In this document: one piece after another, positions 17,027-26,400 of the stretch
How the letters are laid out: every line of letters starts with the position of its first letter
How positions within the stretch are numbered: the stretch's first letter is position 1
Assembly (NCBI RefSeq): GCF_023278185.1
Contig: NZ_CP066356.1
Coordinates: 4,580,001-4,644,000 of the forward strand
Reading direction: 5' to 3'
DNA length: 64,000 nt
Source: Bradyrhizobium elkanii USDA 76
Lineage (GTDB): Bacteria > Pseudomonadota > Alphaproteobacteria > Rhizobiales > Xanthobacteraceae
The notes under the pieces: generated by a model
The model's database searches: none
Seen by the model: only the letters and a program-made list of their open reading frames with translations
Told to the model about the DNA's origin: nothing
Translations under genes and position numbers: made by a program

Positions 17027-18346
17027 ATGCGATTGTCGCGGTTTTTCCTGCCCATCCTGAAAGAAAACCCGAAAGAGGCGGAGATCGTCTCGCATCGGCT
17101 GATGCTGCGCGCGGGCATGATGCGGCAGGAGGCCGCCGGCATCTATGCCTGGCTGCCGCTCGGCTTCCGGGTGTTGAAGAAGATCGAGCAGATCGTTCGC
17201 GAGGAACAGGACCGCGCCGGCGCGCTCGAACTCTTGATGCCGACGCTGCAGCTCGCCGATCTCTGGCGCGAAAGCGGCCGCTACGACGCCTATGGTCCGG
17301 AGATGCTGCGCATCCTCGATCGTCACAAGCGCGAGCTGTTGTACGGGCCGACCAACGAGGAAATGATCACGGAGATTTTCCGCTCCTACATCAAGTCCTA
17401 CAAGAACCTGCCGCTCAACCTCTACCACATCCAGTGGAAGTTCCGCGACGAGCAGCGGCCACGGTTCGGCGTGATGCGCGGCCGCGAATTCCTGATGAAG
17501 GACGCCTATTCGTTCGACCTCGACGAGGCCGGCGCGCGGCGCTCCTACAACAAGATGTTCGTGGCCTATTTGCGTACCTTTGCCCGGATGGGCCTGAAGG
17601 CGATCCCGATGCGGGCCGAGACCGGTCCGATCGGCGGCGACCTCAGCCACGAATTCATCGTGCTCGCGGAGACCGGCGAGTCCGGCGTCTACATCAACCG
17701 CGATGTGCTGGACCTGCCGGTGCCGGGCGAGGACGTCGATTATGACGGTGATCTGACGCCGATCATCAAGCAGTGGACTTCGGTCTATGCCGCGACCGAG
17801 GACGTCCACGAAGCTGCGCGCTTCGAACGGGAAGTGCCCGAGGCTAAGCGGCTGAACACGCGCGGCATCGAGGTCGGCCAGATCTTCTATTTCGGCACCA
17901 AATATTCCGACACCATGAAGGCGATGGTGGCCGGTCCCGACGGCGTCGACGTGCCGATCCATGGCGGCTCCTACGGCGTCGGCGTGTCGCGTCTGGTCGG
18001 CGCGATCATCGAAGCGTGTCATGATGACGCCGGCATCAAATGGCCCGAGGCCGTCGCGCCGTTCCGCGCTGCGATCCTCAATCTCAAGCAGGGCGATGCC
18101 GCGGTCGATGGCGCCTGCGAGCAGCTCTATCGCGAGCTCTCGGCGAAGGGCGTCGACGTGCTCTACGACGACACCGACCAGCGTGCCGGCGCCAAGTTCG
18201 CCGCGGCCGATCTGATCGGCATCCCGTGGCAGATTCTCGTCGGACCCAAGGGGCTTGCGGACGGCAAGGTCGAAGTGAAGCGTCGCAGCGACGGCTCACG
18301 CGACAACATGAGCCCCGCCGACGTGGTCGCGAAGCTCGCGGGTTAA
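17027..18346 (+). CDS. proS: Prolyl-tRNA synthetase (short form without the editing insert)
   Basis: A 439-residue class II synthetase. Motif 2 lies around [19 protein letters not shown] and motif 3 around [14 protein letters not shown]. An anticodon-binding domain (about 340-439) follows. Bacterial ProRS of the E. coli type is about 570 residues because of an editing domain between motifs 2 and 3. Here the sequence passes directly through with no such insert, as in other alphaproteobacteria. It charges tRNA-Pro in the cytoplasm. proS-lolC-lolD is a conserved order. Confidence 0.96.
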   Translation: MRLSRFFLPILKENPKEAEIVSHRLMLRAGMMRQEAAGIYAWLPLGFRVLKKIEQIVREEQDRAGALELLMPTLQLADLWRESGRYDAYGPEMLRILDRHKRELLYGPTNEEMITEIFRSYIKSYKNLPLNLYHIQWKFRDEQRPRFGVMRGREFLMKDAYSFDLDEAGARRSYNKMFVAYLRTFARMGLKAIPMRAETGPIGGDLSHEFIVLAETGESGVYINRDVLDLPVPGEDVDYDGDLTPIIKQWTSVYAATEDVHEAARFEREVPEAKRLNTRGIEVGQIFYFGTKYSDTMKAMVAGPDGVDVPIHGGSYGVGVSRLVGAIIEACHDDAGIKWPEAVAPFRAAILNLKQGDAAVDGACEQLYRELSAKGVDVLYDDTDQRAGAKFAAADLIGIPWQILVGPKGLADGKVEVKRRSDGSRDNMSPADVVAKLAG

Positions 18347-18418
18347 AGTTTATTCACGCCGCGCTGATCGGCGGGGTAATCCGGCCACATTTGGCCCGAA
18401 TCATGGGATTATCGACAG

Positions 18419-19699
18419 ATGGATGAGACCATGAGCGAGCCAGTCCGTACCCCGCCCTTTGCGCCATTCGAATGGCTGCTGTCCGGACGCTATCTGCGCG
18501 CGCGCCGCAAGGAAGGGTTCATTTCGGTTATCGCCGGCTTTTCGTTCCTCGGCATCATGCTCGGCGTCGCCACGCTGATCGTGGTGATGGCGGTCATGAA
18601 CGGCTTCCGCAAGGAATTGCTGGACAAGATCCTCGGCCTCAACGGACATATTCTGGTGCAGCCGCTGGAATCGCCGCTGACCGACTGGAAGGATGTCGCC
18701 GACCGCATCAGCCAGGTGCAGGGCATCCGTCTCGCCGCCCCGGTGGTCGACGGGCAGGGGCTCGGCTCATCGCCGTTCAACGCCGCCGGCGTCTTCATCC
18801 GCGGCATCCGCGCCGACGATCTCAACAACCTCACCTCGATCGCCAAGAACATCAAACAAGGCTCGCTCGAGGGCTTTGACGAGGGGCAGGGCGTCGCGAT
18901 CGGTCGCCGACTCGCCGACCAGCTTTCGCTGCATGCCGGCGACATGATCACGCTGGTCTCGCCGAAGGGCGCGGTGACGCCGATGGGCACCACGCCGCGC
19001 ATCAAGCCCTACAAGATCACTGCGGTGTTCGAGATCGGCATGTCGGAATATGATTCGACCTTCGTGTTCATGCCGCTGGCCGAGGCGCAGGCCTATTTCA
19101 ACCGCAACAACGACGTGTCCTCGATCGAGGTGTTCACCACCAATCCGGACAAGATCGAAACCTATCGCAAGCTGGTGACCGAGGCGGCCGGCCGGCCGGT
19201 GTTCCTGGTCGACTGGCGGCAGCGCAATTCGACCTTCTTCAACGCGCTGCAGGTCGAACGCAACGTGATGTTCCTGATCCTGACCATGATCGTGCTGGTC
19301 GCGGCGCTCAATATCGTCTCGGGACTGATCATGCTGGTGAAGGACAAGGGCCAGGACATCGCGATCCTGCGGACCATTGGCGCCTCGCAGGGTTCGATCA
19401 TGCGGATATTCCTGATCACCGGCGCATCGATCGGCGTCGTCGGCACGCTGGTCGGTCTCCTGGTCGGCTTGCTGATCTGCTTCAACATCGAAACCATCAG
19501 GCAATTCCTGTCGTGGCTCACCAACACGGAATTGTTCGATCCCACGCTGTATTTCCTGTCGAAGCTGCCTGCTGAAATCGATTTTGGCGAGACGCTCGCC
19601 GTCGTGATCATGGCGCTGACGCTGTCCTTCCTTGCGACGCTCTACCCGTCGTGGCGCGCCGCGCGCCTCGATCCGGTCGACGCGCTCCGGTACGAATAA
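18419..19699 (+). CDS. lolC: Lipoprotein-releasing system permease LolC/E
   Basis: A 426-residue inner-membrane protein. One N-terminal membrane helix (about 40-62, GFSFLGIMLGVATLIVVMAV) is followed by a large periplasmic domain (about 70-270), then three helices (about 285, 335 and 395). This is the FtsX/MacB-type topology. It releases lipoproteins from the inner membrane to LolA. An ATG four codons later (18431) is an alternative start. lolD begins 9 bases after the stop. Confidence 0.93.
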   Translation: MDETMSEPVRTPPFAPFEWLLSGRYLRARRKEGFISVIAGFSFLGIMLGVATLIVVMAVMNGFRKELLDKILGLNGHILVQPLESPLTDWKDVADRISQVQGIRLAAPVVDGQGLGSSPFNAAGVFIRGIRADDLNNLTSIAKNIKQGSLEGFDEGQGVAIGRRLADQLSLHAGDMITLVSPKGAVTPMGTTPRIKPYKITAVFEIGMSEYDSTFVFMPLAEAQAYFNRNNDVSSIEVFTTNPDKIETYRKLVTEAAGRPVFLVDWRQRNSTFFNALQVERNVMFLILTMIVLVAALNIVSGLIMLVKDKGQDIAILRTIGASQGSIMRIFLITGASIGVVGTLVGLLVGLLICFNIETIRQFLSWLTNTELFDPTLYFLSKLPAEIDFGETLAVVIMALTLSFLATLYPSWRAARLDPVDALRYE

Positions 19700-19708
19700 G
19701 GAGCGCAC

Positions 19709-20407
19709 ATGGCGGAGGGGGCGGAAGACACACCGGTCGTCTATCTTCATGACATCAAGCGGGAATACCGGCAGGGCGAAGCGACGCTGACGGTCCTGAA
19801 CGGCGCCAATCTCGCGCTGTGGCCCGGTCAATCGGTGGCGCTGGTGGCGCCGTCGGGATCCGGCAAGTCGACATTGCTGCACATCGCGGGCCTGCTGGAG
19901 ACCCCCGATGACGGCGAAGTCTATGTCGCGGGCACGCCGACCTCGCAGATGTCCGACGTCGACCGCACCCAGATTCGCCGTTCCGATATCGGCTTCGTCT
20001 ATCAATCGCACCGGCTGCTGCCGGAGTTCTCGGCGCTCGAAAACGTCATGCTGCCGCAGATGATTCGCGGCCTCAAACGCTCCGAAACCGTGAAACGGTC
20101 GACCGAGATTCTCTCCTATCTCGGGCTCGGCGACCGCATTACTCATCGTCCGGCCGAGCTCTCGGGCGGCGAGCAGCAGCGTGTCGCGATCGCGCGCGCG
20201 GTTGCCAACGCGCCCCGGGTGCTGTTCGCGGACGAGCCGACCGGCAATCTCGATCCCGGCACCGCCGACCACGTCTTCAACGCGCTGATGCAACTCGTGA
20301 AGGCGACCCGGGTCGCGATGCTGATCGCGACTCACAATCTGGATCTTGCCGCGCGAATGGATCGCCGGGTGTCGCTGTCGAACGGACAGGTTGTCGAGCT
20401 CGAATAG
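19709..20407 (+). CDS. lolD: Lipoprotein-releasing system ATP-binding protein LolD
   Basis: A 232-residue ABC ATPase. Walker [10 protein letters not shown] is at residues 48-56, the signature [15 protein letters not shown] near 150 and Walker [13 protein letters not shown] near 170, followed by the H-loop THNLD. It powers LolC/E and lies directly behind lolC in one operon. Confidence 0.94.
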   Translation: MAEGAEDTPVVYLHDIKREYRQGEATLTVLNGANLALWPGQSVALVAPSGSGKSTLLHIAGLLETPDDGEVYVAGTPTSQMSDVDRTQIRRSDIGFVYQSHRLLPEFSALENVMLPQMIRGLKRSETVKRSTEILSYLGLGDRITHRPAELSGGEQQRVAIARAVANAPRVLFADEPTGNLDPGTADHVFNALMQLVKATRVAMLIATHNLDLAARMDRRVSLSNGQVVELE

Positions 20408-20518
20408 TGCGCCGTCGCGTGAACTGGCTAGCGGTGCGCGTGAAGAAATCGCGTTAAGGCGAAGAATTCGGAGCCTTTTTCCGCTTCGCTTCGATCGGAA
20501 CGAAACAGGTTCTGGCTC

Positions 20519-20800
20519 TCAATAAGTGGGGCGAGGCCGTCTGCCAGATGCTCTCGGCCGACCGTCGATCGACGGTCCGGCATAATAGGGATTGTTGATG
20601 CAGATCGCCGCCAGGCCGGACGCCGAGGCCTGGCACTGCGCGATCGACCTGTAGCCACAGTCGGTATCCTCACCGCCCCATCGGTAGTTGGTTTTGCAGA
20701 CCGGCGAGGTCGAGTCGTATTTCTGGGCGCTGGCTGGTGTCGGCGCGACGGCACCCAGGGCCAAAAGTGCCGGCAAGAGTGCCAGAAGCAAACTGCGCAT
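20519..20800 (-). CDS. DUF3551-type small exported protein
   Basis: A 93-residue protein with a signal peptide (about 1-25, ending in ASA). The mature domain has regularly spaced Cys (VCKTNYRW, DCGYRS, QCQASASG, ICINNPYY), the pattern of DUF3551, a family expanded in Bradyrhizobium. It probably lies in the periplasm with two disulfides. The function is unknown. A second family member follows at 20920-21216. Confidence 0.75.
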   Translation of the reverse strand: MRSLLLALLPALLALGAVAPTPASAQKYDSTSPVCKTNYRWGGEDTDCGYRSIAQCQASASGLAAICINNPYYAGPSIDGRPRASGRRPRPTY

Positions 20801-20919
20801 CAGAAATCTCCTCGTCGGTCGGGCGCCGGCAATGCTGATACCGAGCGCGCGCGAATAGGCACCCGCGCGCAGCGCTGGATCAACTCACATTCGCGCGCTG
20901 GTGTTTGCCGGATCGGGCG

Positions 20920-21216
20920 TCAGTGGATGAACAGGTCGAAGAAATTGCCCTCACGGCGGTCCCGCGGGGACACGTGAAGAGAGGAGCGCGGGTCGTTGTC
21001 GCCTGCATAATAGGGGTTGGCGACGCAGTTCTGCCCGATGCCCGAAGCGGTGGCCAGGCACGCCTCATACGACGGATAGGAGCAGTTGCTCAGGCCGGGA
21101 TAGCGGTCGCCCTGAATGCAGAACGGGTAACGCACGCCGACGCCATGCGCGGGCGCAGTCCCCAGCGTTGCGAGTGCGGCCACTGACGCTGCAGCAGCAA
21201 GAATCATCGTCCGCAT
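20920..21216 (-). CDS. DUF3551-type small exported protein
   Basis: A 98-residue protein. I chose the ATG at 21216 because AGAAGGA stands 6 bases before it; an in-frame ATG at 21222 overlaps that site. A signal peptide (about 1-24) is followed by the same Cys and aromatic pattern as the neighbour (PFCIQGDRY, NCSYPSYEAC, NCVANPYYAG). The two genes look like a tandem duplication that has diverged. The C-terminus, FFDLFIH, is hydrophobic. Confidence 0.75.
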   Translation of the reverse strand: MRTMILAAAASVAALATLGTAPAHGVGVRYPFCIQGDRYPGLSNCSYPSYEACLATASGIGQNCVANPYYAGDNDPRSSLHVSPRDRREGNFFDLFIH

Positions 21217-21508
21217 GTGCATTCCTTCTGCTGGGAAGATTCGACCTTGGCGACGATCCAAATCGGACAAGCCGGTTCCGGTCAACACGATCTTGCGCGC
21301 AGCTGCGGAGGCGGCCCTGAATTGTGAAGATTGTGCGGCAGTTATGTGGCAAAACTCCAAGAAGCGCCCGTAACACAGTATTAACTTCAAATTTGAGCGA
21401 AGTCGTTTGGCCCTGCCTGTTGCCGCGAAGTTACAGCAATTCCGCCGGGGGCTGCTATGACGGTGTCTCGCGGCCTTGGGGGCCTGTAGAAAAAGTTGGA
21501 ACGGGAAA

Positions 21509-22243
21509 ATGAAAAAGATTTTGCTTGTCACCGCCAGCATGCTCGCGCTCAGCGCGACTGCTGCCTCCGCGGCTGACCTCGCGGCTCGCCCTTACACCAA
21601 GGCTCCGCCGCCCATGGTTGCCGCTGTTTATGATTGGACTGGCTTCTACATCGGTATCAACGGTGGTTGGGGCCAGAGCCACGACAACCGTTCGGTCGAC
21701 GGCTTCGGCGGCGTCGGAAGCTACGACGCCAACGGCGGCACCGTCGGTGGCCAGATCGGCTACCGCTGGCAGGCCGGCGGCTGGGTGTTCGGTCTGGAAG
21801 CTCAGGGCAACTGGGCTGACTTCTCCGGCAGCACCGGCAATCTGGTCGTCCCGGGCGGCATCGTTCGCTCGAAGACCGATGCGTTCGGCCTGTTCACCGG
21901 TCAGATCGGCTACGCCTGGAACAACGTCCTGCTGTACGCCAAGGGCGGTGCTGCGGTCACCGATCGCAACTTCCAGTTCCTCAACGCGGCCGGCAATCTG
22001 GCCTCCCAGACCGGCTTCGACACCCGTTGGAGCCCGACGGTGGGCGTTGGCCTCGAATTCGCCTTCTCGCAGGGCTGGTCGCTCGGCGTCGAGTACAACC
22101 ACATCTTCGAAGACACCCATGGCGCGACCTTCGTGACCCCGGCTGGTGTTGCCGTGACCGGCTTCCACACCGGTGGCGACACCGACATGGTCCTCGGCCG
22201 TCTGAACTACAAGTTCGGTGGCCCGGTCATCGCGAAGTACTGA
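21509..22243 (+). CDS. Omp25/RopB-like outer-membrane beta-barrel protein
   Basis: A 244-residue protein with a signal peptide (about 1-22, ASAADLAARP) and the eight-stranded barrel pattern of the Omp31/Omp25 family. DWTGFYIGINGGWG opens the barrel, GGQIGYRWQAGGWVFGLEAQ follows, and it ends LGRLNYKFG before a short tail. Codon use is strongly biased, suggesting high expression. A GGGAAA stretch precedes the ATG at 21509. A strong terminator follows at 22274. Confidence 0.88.
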   Translation: MKKILLVTASMLALSATAASAADLAARPYTKAPPPMVAAVYDWTGFYIGINGGWGQSHDNRSVDGFGGVGSYDANGGTVGGQIGYRWQAGGWVFGLEAQGNWADFSGSTGNLVVPGGIVRSKTDAFGLFTGQIGYAWNNVLLYAKGGAAVTDRNFQFLNAAGNLASQTGFDTRWSPTVGVGLEFAFSQGWSLGVEYNHIFEDTHGATFVTPAGVAVTGFHTGGDTDMVLGRLNYKFGGPVIAKY

Positions 22244-22273
22244 TCGCTCGCTTAATTCAAGCGGCATCGAAAA

Positions 22274-22299
22274 CCCCGGGCTTCGGCCCGGGGTTTTTT
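22274..22299 (+). terminator. Intrinsic terminator of the porin gene
   Basis: CCCCGGGC-TTCG-GCCCGGGG forms a perfect 8-bp stem with a stable TTCG loop, followed by six T. It lies 30 bases after the porin stop. Confidence 0.92.
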
Positions 22300-22414
22300 G
22301 TTGGCCTGGCGGCCACGAGCAGGGGATGGGCTCTGCTCGTCAGCTCCGGGATTCGGGGCAGACTTGATTGGGCGGGGGTTTCCAACCGAACGGTCAACGC
22401 CGCATATTCGGGGC

Positions 22415-22627
22415 ATGACGGACCTGCAGCTGATCTCCGAACTGACGTGCCCATCCTGCGGCCATGTCTCCATCGAGACGATGCCGACCGACGCCTGCCG
22501 GTTCTTCTACGATTGCAAGGGCTGCGGCACTCGCCTGAAACCGAAAGCAGGAGATTGCTGCGTGTTTTGCTCCTTCGGAACGGTCCCGTGCCCGCCCAAG
22601 CAGGCGGGGAATTGTTGCGGTAACTAG
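22415..22627 (+). CDS. GDCCVxC-type Cys-rich small protein
   Basis: A 70-residue protein beginning MTDLQLISELTCPSCG. It has 11 Cys, including two CxxC pairs (CPSCG, CKGCG) and the family motif GDCCVFCSFGTVPCPP. It probably binds zinc or a thiophilic metal in the cytoplasm; no signal peptide is seen. Some members of this family carry selenocysteine in place of one Cys; here all positions are Cys. The function is unknown. Confidence 0.75.
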   Translation: MTDLQLISELTCPSCGHVSIETMPTDACRFFYDCKGCGTRLKPKAGDCCVFCSFGTVPCPPKQAGNCCGN

Positions 22628-22728
22628 CTCCCCGGAGCCTCCGACCAGCTCGCTATCCGGATCGGCGGCGAGACGTTGGCCGGTCAGGAATTAACCGCAG
22701 AGGTTGGGGTCTCTGGGGCGTTTAGAGG

Positions 22729-22848
22729 TCATTTTTGCGCCGCAACGATTCGGACGATCTCATCGTCATCGGTGGTCAAGTAACCAAAGGCCATCCATCC
22801 AGCGCACATGCCGAAAATGATCAAGGCAGTTTTTAGCCAGTGGTTCAT
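22729..22848 (-). CDS. Possible 39-residue membrane peptide
   Basis: An open frame on the minus strand encodes a hydrophobic helix (WLKTALIIFGMCAGWMAFGYL) followed by an acidic tail (TTDDDEIVRIVAAQK). The single-helix-plus-charged-tail design looks like a real micro-protein. No convincing ribosome site precedes the ATG at 22848. Low confidence. Confidence 0.3.
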   Translation of the reverse strand: MNHWLKTALIIFGMCAGWMAFGYLTTDDDEIVRIVAAQK

Positions 22849-22903
22849 GGAGCAAGTATGCACCCTGTGCCAGCCAATTTCCATCCCGGCCGACAGCCAC
22901 AAT

Positions 22904-23070
22904 CAAACTGACCCACTACCCAAGCAACGCTGGCAGCCCAGTTTGAGAAGTGAATCGGCACGTCCTACGCTGAGCGCAGCAACGCTTCAAACTATCGAGT
23001 CGCTGCCACTTCCTGCCACGATTAACCAAGGGAATTCTTTCGGGGTCAGTTTTCAAACTGACCTACTACC
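22904..23070. repeat. CAAACTGACCYACTACC direct repeats, possible IS21-family end remnant
   Basis: CAAACTGACCCACTACC (22904-22920) recurs as CAAACTGACCTACTACC (23054-23070) in the same direction, 150 bases apart. The second is preceded by GGTCAGTTT to make a palindrome (23044-23063). IS21-family ends often have several such copies with TCAGTTT/AAACTGA cores. No transposase remains, so this would be an old relic. The rest of 22628-23085 shows no clear gene. Confidence 0.4.
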
Positions 23071-23075
23071 GTTGC

Positions 23076-23118
23076 TTGACTCCTAGAACAAAAAAGGAAC
23101 AATGTTCTGCATACGTTC
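23076..23118 (+). promoter_or_regulatory. Promoter with two LexA (SOS) boxes
   Basis: Two perfect alphaproteobacterial SOS boxes stand side by side. GAAC-N7-GAAC is at 23086-23100 and GTTC-N7-GTTC at 23104-23118. A plausible sigma-70 promoter fits around them: TTGACT at 23076-23081 and AACAAT at 23098-23103 with a 16-base spacer. The first box thus fills the spacer and the second covers the start region. This is a tight repression layout. It serves the 32-residue ORF at 23138. Confidence 0.85.
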
Positions 23119-23137
23119 CAGTTCAGGGAGAGCGGCC

Positions 23138-23236
23138 ATGTTGAAGATTTTCGTGCAGGAAGCTGCAGCGCTGGCATCGATCACGCTGTTCGTCGGGATG
23201 ATCGCGGTGTGGGCCCAGCTGATCACCCAATTCTGA
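23138..23236 (+). CDS. SOS-controlled 32-residue single-helix membrane peptide
   Basis: The peptide has a short amphipathic start (MLKIFVQEAA), one hydrophobic helix (about residues 10-29, with ITLFVGMIAVW in the middle) and a polar end (QLITQF). AGGGAGAG lies about 6 bases before the ATG, a strong ribosome site. Twenty bases upstream ends the second of two perfect LexA boxes. In Caulobacter the SOS-induced cell-division inhibitor SidA is a 29-residue inner-membrane peptide. Size, topology and control are the same here. Homology cannot be claimed from sequence alone. dnaE starts 191 bases downstream and may share some transcription. Confidence 0.75.
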   Translation: MLKIFVQEAAALASITLFVGMIAVWAQLITQF

Positions 23237-23427
23237 AAATGCGCGCGCGGGGCCAGGGGCATGGCTTGCCCTTGGGGAAAAGCGGGAGGACTTGCCGCCG
23301 CGCCGCGTTCGGCGTGGACTTGGCAGGGTTCAGGCCCCACGATGGGATTGCGAGTCGGGTCTGACGCTTTCGAGTTCCGGCCCTGGCGCTCGCTCCATCC
23401 CTGACTCAAGAGCTTCCGTAAGCAGCC

Positions 23428-26400
23428 ATGCCGAATGCCGGATTCGTTCATCTTCACGTTCATTCCGCCTATTCGCTGCTGAAGGGCTCGATCAAGATCG
23501 CCAAGCTGGGCGAGCTCGCGAAGGCCGACCGCCAGCCGGCGCTGGCGCTGACCGATACCGACAACATGTTCGGGGCGCTAGAATTCTCCGACAAGATGGC
23601 CGGCTACGGCATCCAGCCGATCGTCGGCTGCGAGCTGGCGGTGGATTTCGGCGACGTCGATCCGAACACGCGGAGCATCCTAGCGACGACGGGCCCGGCG
23701 CGAATCGTGCTGCTGGCGGCGCGCGAGCGCGGCTACCGCAGCCTGATGCGGCTGAACTCGCGGGCGTTCCTGGAGACGCCGGTCAACCAGACCCCGCACA
23801 TCAAGTTCGATTGGCTCACCGACGACGCCGAGGACCTGATCGCGCTGACCGGCGGCCCCGACGGGCCGATCGCGCTGGCACTCCGGGCCGAACAGGCGGC
23901 GCTGGCGACCACCCGCTGCGAGCGCCTGGCCAGCCTGTTCGGCGACCGCCTCTACATCGAATTGCAGCGCCACGGCGCCGACAAGGAACGCCGCACCGAG
24001 GGCGGCCTGATCGATCTCGCCTACAGCAAGGGCCTGCCGCTGGTCGCGACCAACGAGCCGTATTTCGCCAGCAATGACGACTACGAATCGCATGACGCGC
24101 TGCTCTGCATCGCCGGCGGCCACCTGATCGCCGAGACCAACCGCGAGCAACTGACCCCGGATCACCGTTTCAAGACCCGTGCGGAGATGGCGGTGCTGTT
24201 CGCCGACATCCCGGAGGCGCTGGCCTCGACGGTGGAGATCGCCGAGCGCTGCTCGTTCCGGCCGAAGACCCGCAAGCCGATCCTGCCGTTCTTCACGGTC
24301 GGTGCCGCCGCCAGCGCCGATGCCGCCGCCGACGAGGCCGCCGAGCTGAAGCGCCAGGCCGAGGAGGGGCTGGCGAATCGCCTGCGGGTGCACGGTCTCT
24401 CGCCGGGAATGACCGAGGAGGACTACAGCAAGCGGCTCGCCTTCGAGCTCGACGTCATCACCCGCATGAAATATGCGGGCTACTTCCTGATCGTCTCCGA
24501 CTTCATCAAATGGGCGAAGGCGCAGGGCATTCCGGTCGGGCCGGGCCGCGGCTCCGGCGCGGGCTCGCTGGTCGCCTGGGTGCTCACCATCACCGACCTC
24601 GATCCGATGCGGTTTGCGCTGCTGTTCGAGCGCTTCCTCAATCCCGAGCGCGTCTCGATGCCGGACTTCGACATCGACTTCTGCCAGGACCGCCGCGGCG
24701 AGGTGATCCAGTACGTGCAGGAGCGCTACGGCCGCGACCAGGTGGCGCAGATCATCACCTTCGGTACGCTGCAGGCGCGCGGCGTGCTGCGCGACGTCGG
24801 GCGCGTGCTGCAGATGCCCTATGGGCAGGTCGACAAGCTGACCAAGCTGGTGCCGCAGAATCCCGCAGCACCGGTGACGCTGGCGCAGGCGATCGAGGGC
24901 GAGCCGAAGCTGCAGGCGTTCCGCGACGAGGATCCGGTGGTGGCGCGTGCGTTCGATATCGCGCAGCGCCTCGAAGGTCTGACGCGCCATGCCTCGACCC
25001 ATGCCGCCGGCATCGTGATCGGCGACCGGCCGCTGAGCGAGCTGGTGCCGCTCTACCGCGATCCGAAATCCGACATGCCGGTGACCCAGTTCAACATGAA
25101 ATGGGTCGAGCCCGCGGGCCTCGTGAAGTTCGACTTCCTCGGCCTGAAGACGCTGACCGTGCTCGACGTCGCGGTGAAGCTGCTCAAGCAGCGCGACGTC
25201 GATGTCGATCTCGCGACGCTGCCGATCGACGATGCGCCGAGCTATCAGATGCTGGCGCGGGGCGATGTCGTCGGCGTGTTCCAGGTGGAAAGCCAGGGCA
25301 TGCGGCGCGCGCTGATCGACATGCGGCCGGACCGCTTCGAGGACATCATCGCGCTGGTGGCGCTGTATCGCCCGGGCCCGATGGCGAACATCCCGACCTA
25401 TTGCGCGCGCAAGCACGGCGACGAGGAATCGGAATATCTGCATCCGATCCTGGAGCCGATCCTGAAGGAGACCTTCGGCGTCATCATCTATCAGGAACAG
25501 GTGATGCAAATCGCGCAGCAGATGGCGGGCTACTCGCTCGGCCAGGCCGACCTGCTGCGCCGCGCGATGGGCAAGAAGATCCGCGCCGAGATGGACAAGC
25601 AGCGCGACATCTTCGTCGCCGGTGCGATGAAGAACGGCGTGGCGAAGGGCCAGGCCGAGACGATCTTCGAGCTGCTCGCCAAGTTCGCCGACTACGGCTT
25701 CAACAAGAGCCACGCGGCCGCCTATGCGCTGGTGTCGTACCACACCGCCTATATGAAGGCGCATTACCCGGTCGAGTTCCTGGCGGCGTCGATGACGCTC
25801 GAACTCAACAACACCGACAAGCTCTCCGAATTTCGTTCCGAGGCGCAGCGGCTCGGCATCAAGGTCGAGGCGCCCAACATCAATCGCTCCGGCGCGACCT
25901 TCGAGGTCAGCGACAACACGATCTACTACGCGCTCGCGGCGCTGAAGGGCGTCGGCATCCAGGCGGTCGAGCAGATCATCGAGGAGCGCAACAGGAAGGG
26001 CGTCTTCACCTCGCTCGCCGATTTCGCAGCAAGGGTGAGCCCGCGCGCCGTCAACAAGCGGATCATCGAGAGCCTTGCGGCGGCCGGCGCTTTCGACACG
26101 CTGGAGCCGAACCGCGCGCGCGTCTTCGCCGGTGCCGATGCGATCCTCGCCGCGTGCCAGCGCAGCCACGAGGCGGCGACCTCGGGCCAGAACGACATGT
26201 TCGGCGGCGCGGCGGATGCGCCGAGCATCATGTTGCCGCAGATCGAGCCGTGGCTGCCCGCGGACCGGCTGCGGCGCGAATACGACGCCATCGGCTTCTT
26301 CCTGTCGGGCCATCCGCTCGACGATTACGCGACCGCGCTGAAGCGGCTGCGCGTGCAATCCTGGGCGGAATTCTCGCGCGCGGTGAAGACCGGCGCCACC

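Noticed and set aside
22808..23086. A 92-codon plus-strand frame before the SOS promoter
   Set aside because: It reads through the CAAACTGACC repeats, lacks a ribosome site and has no protein-like pattern.
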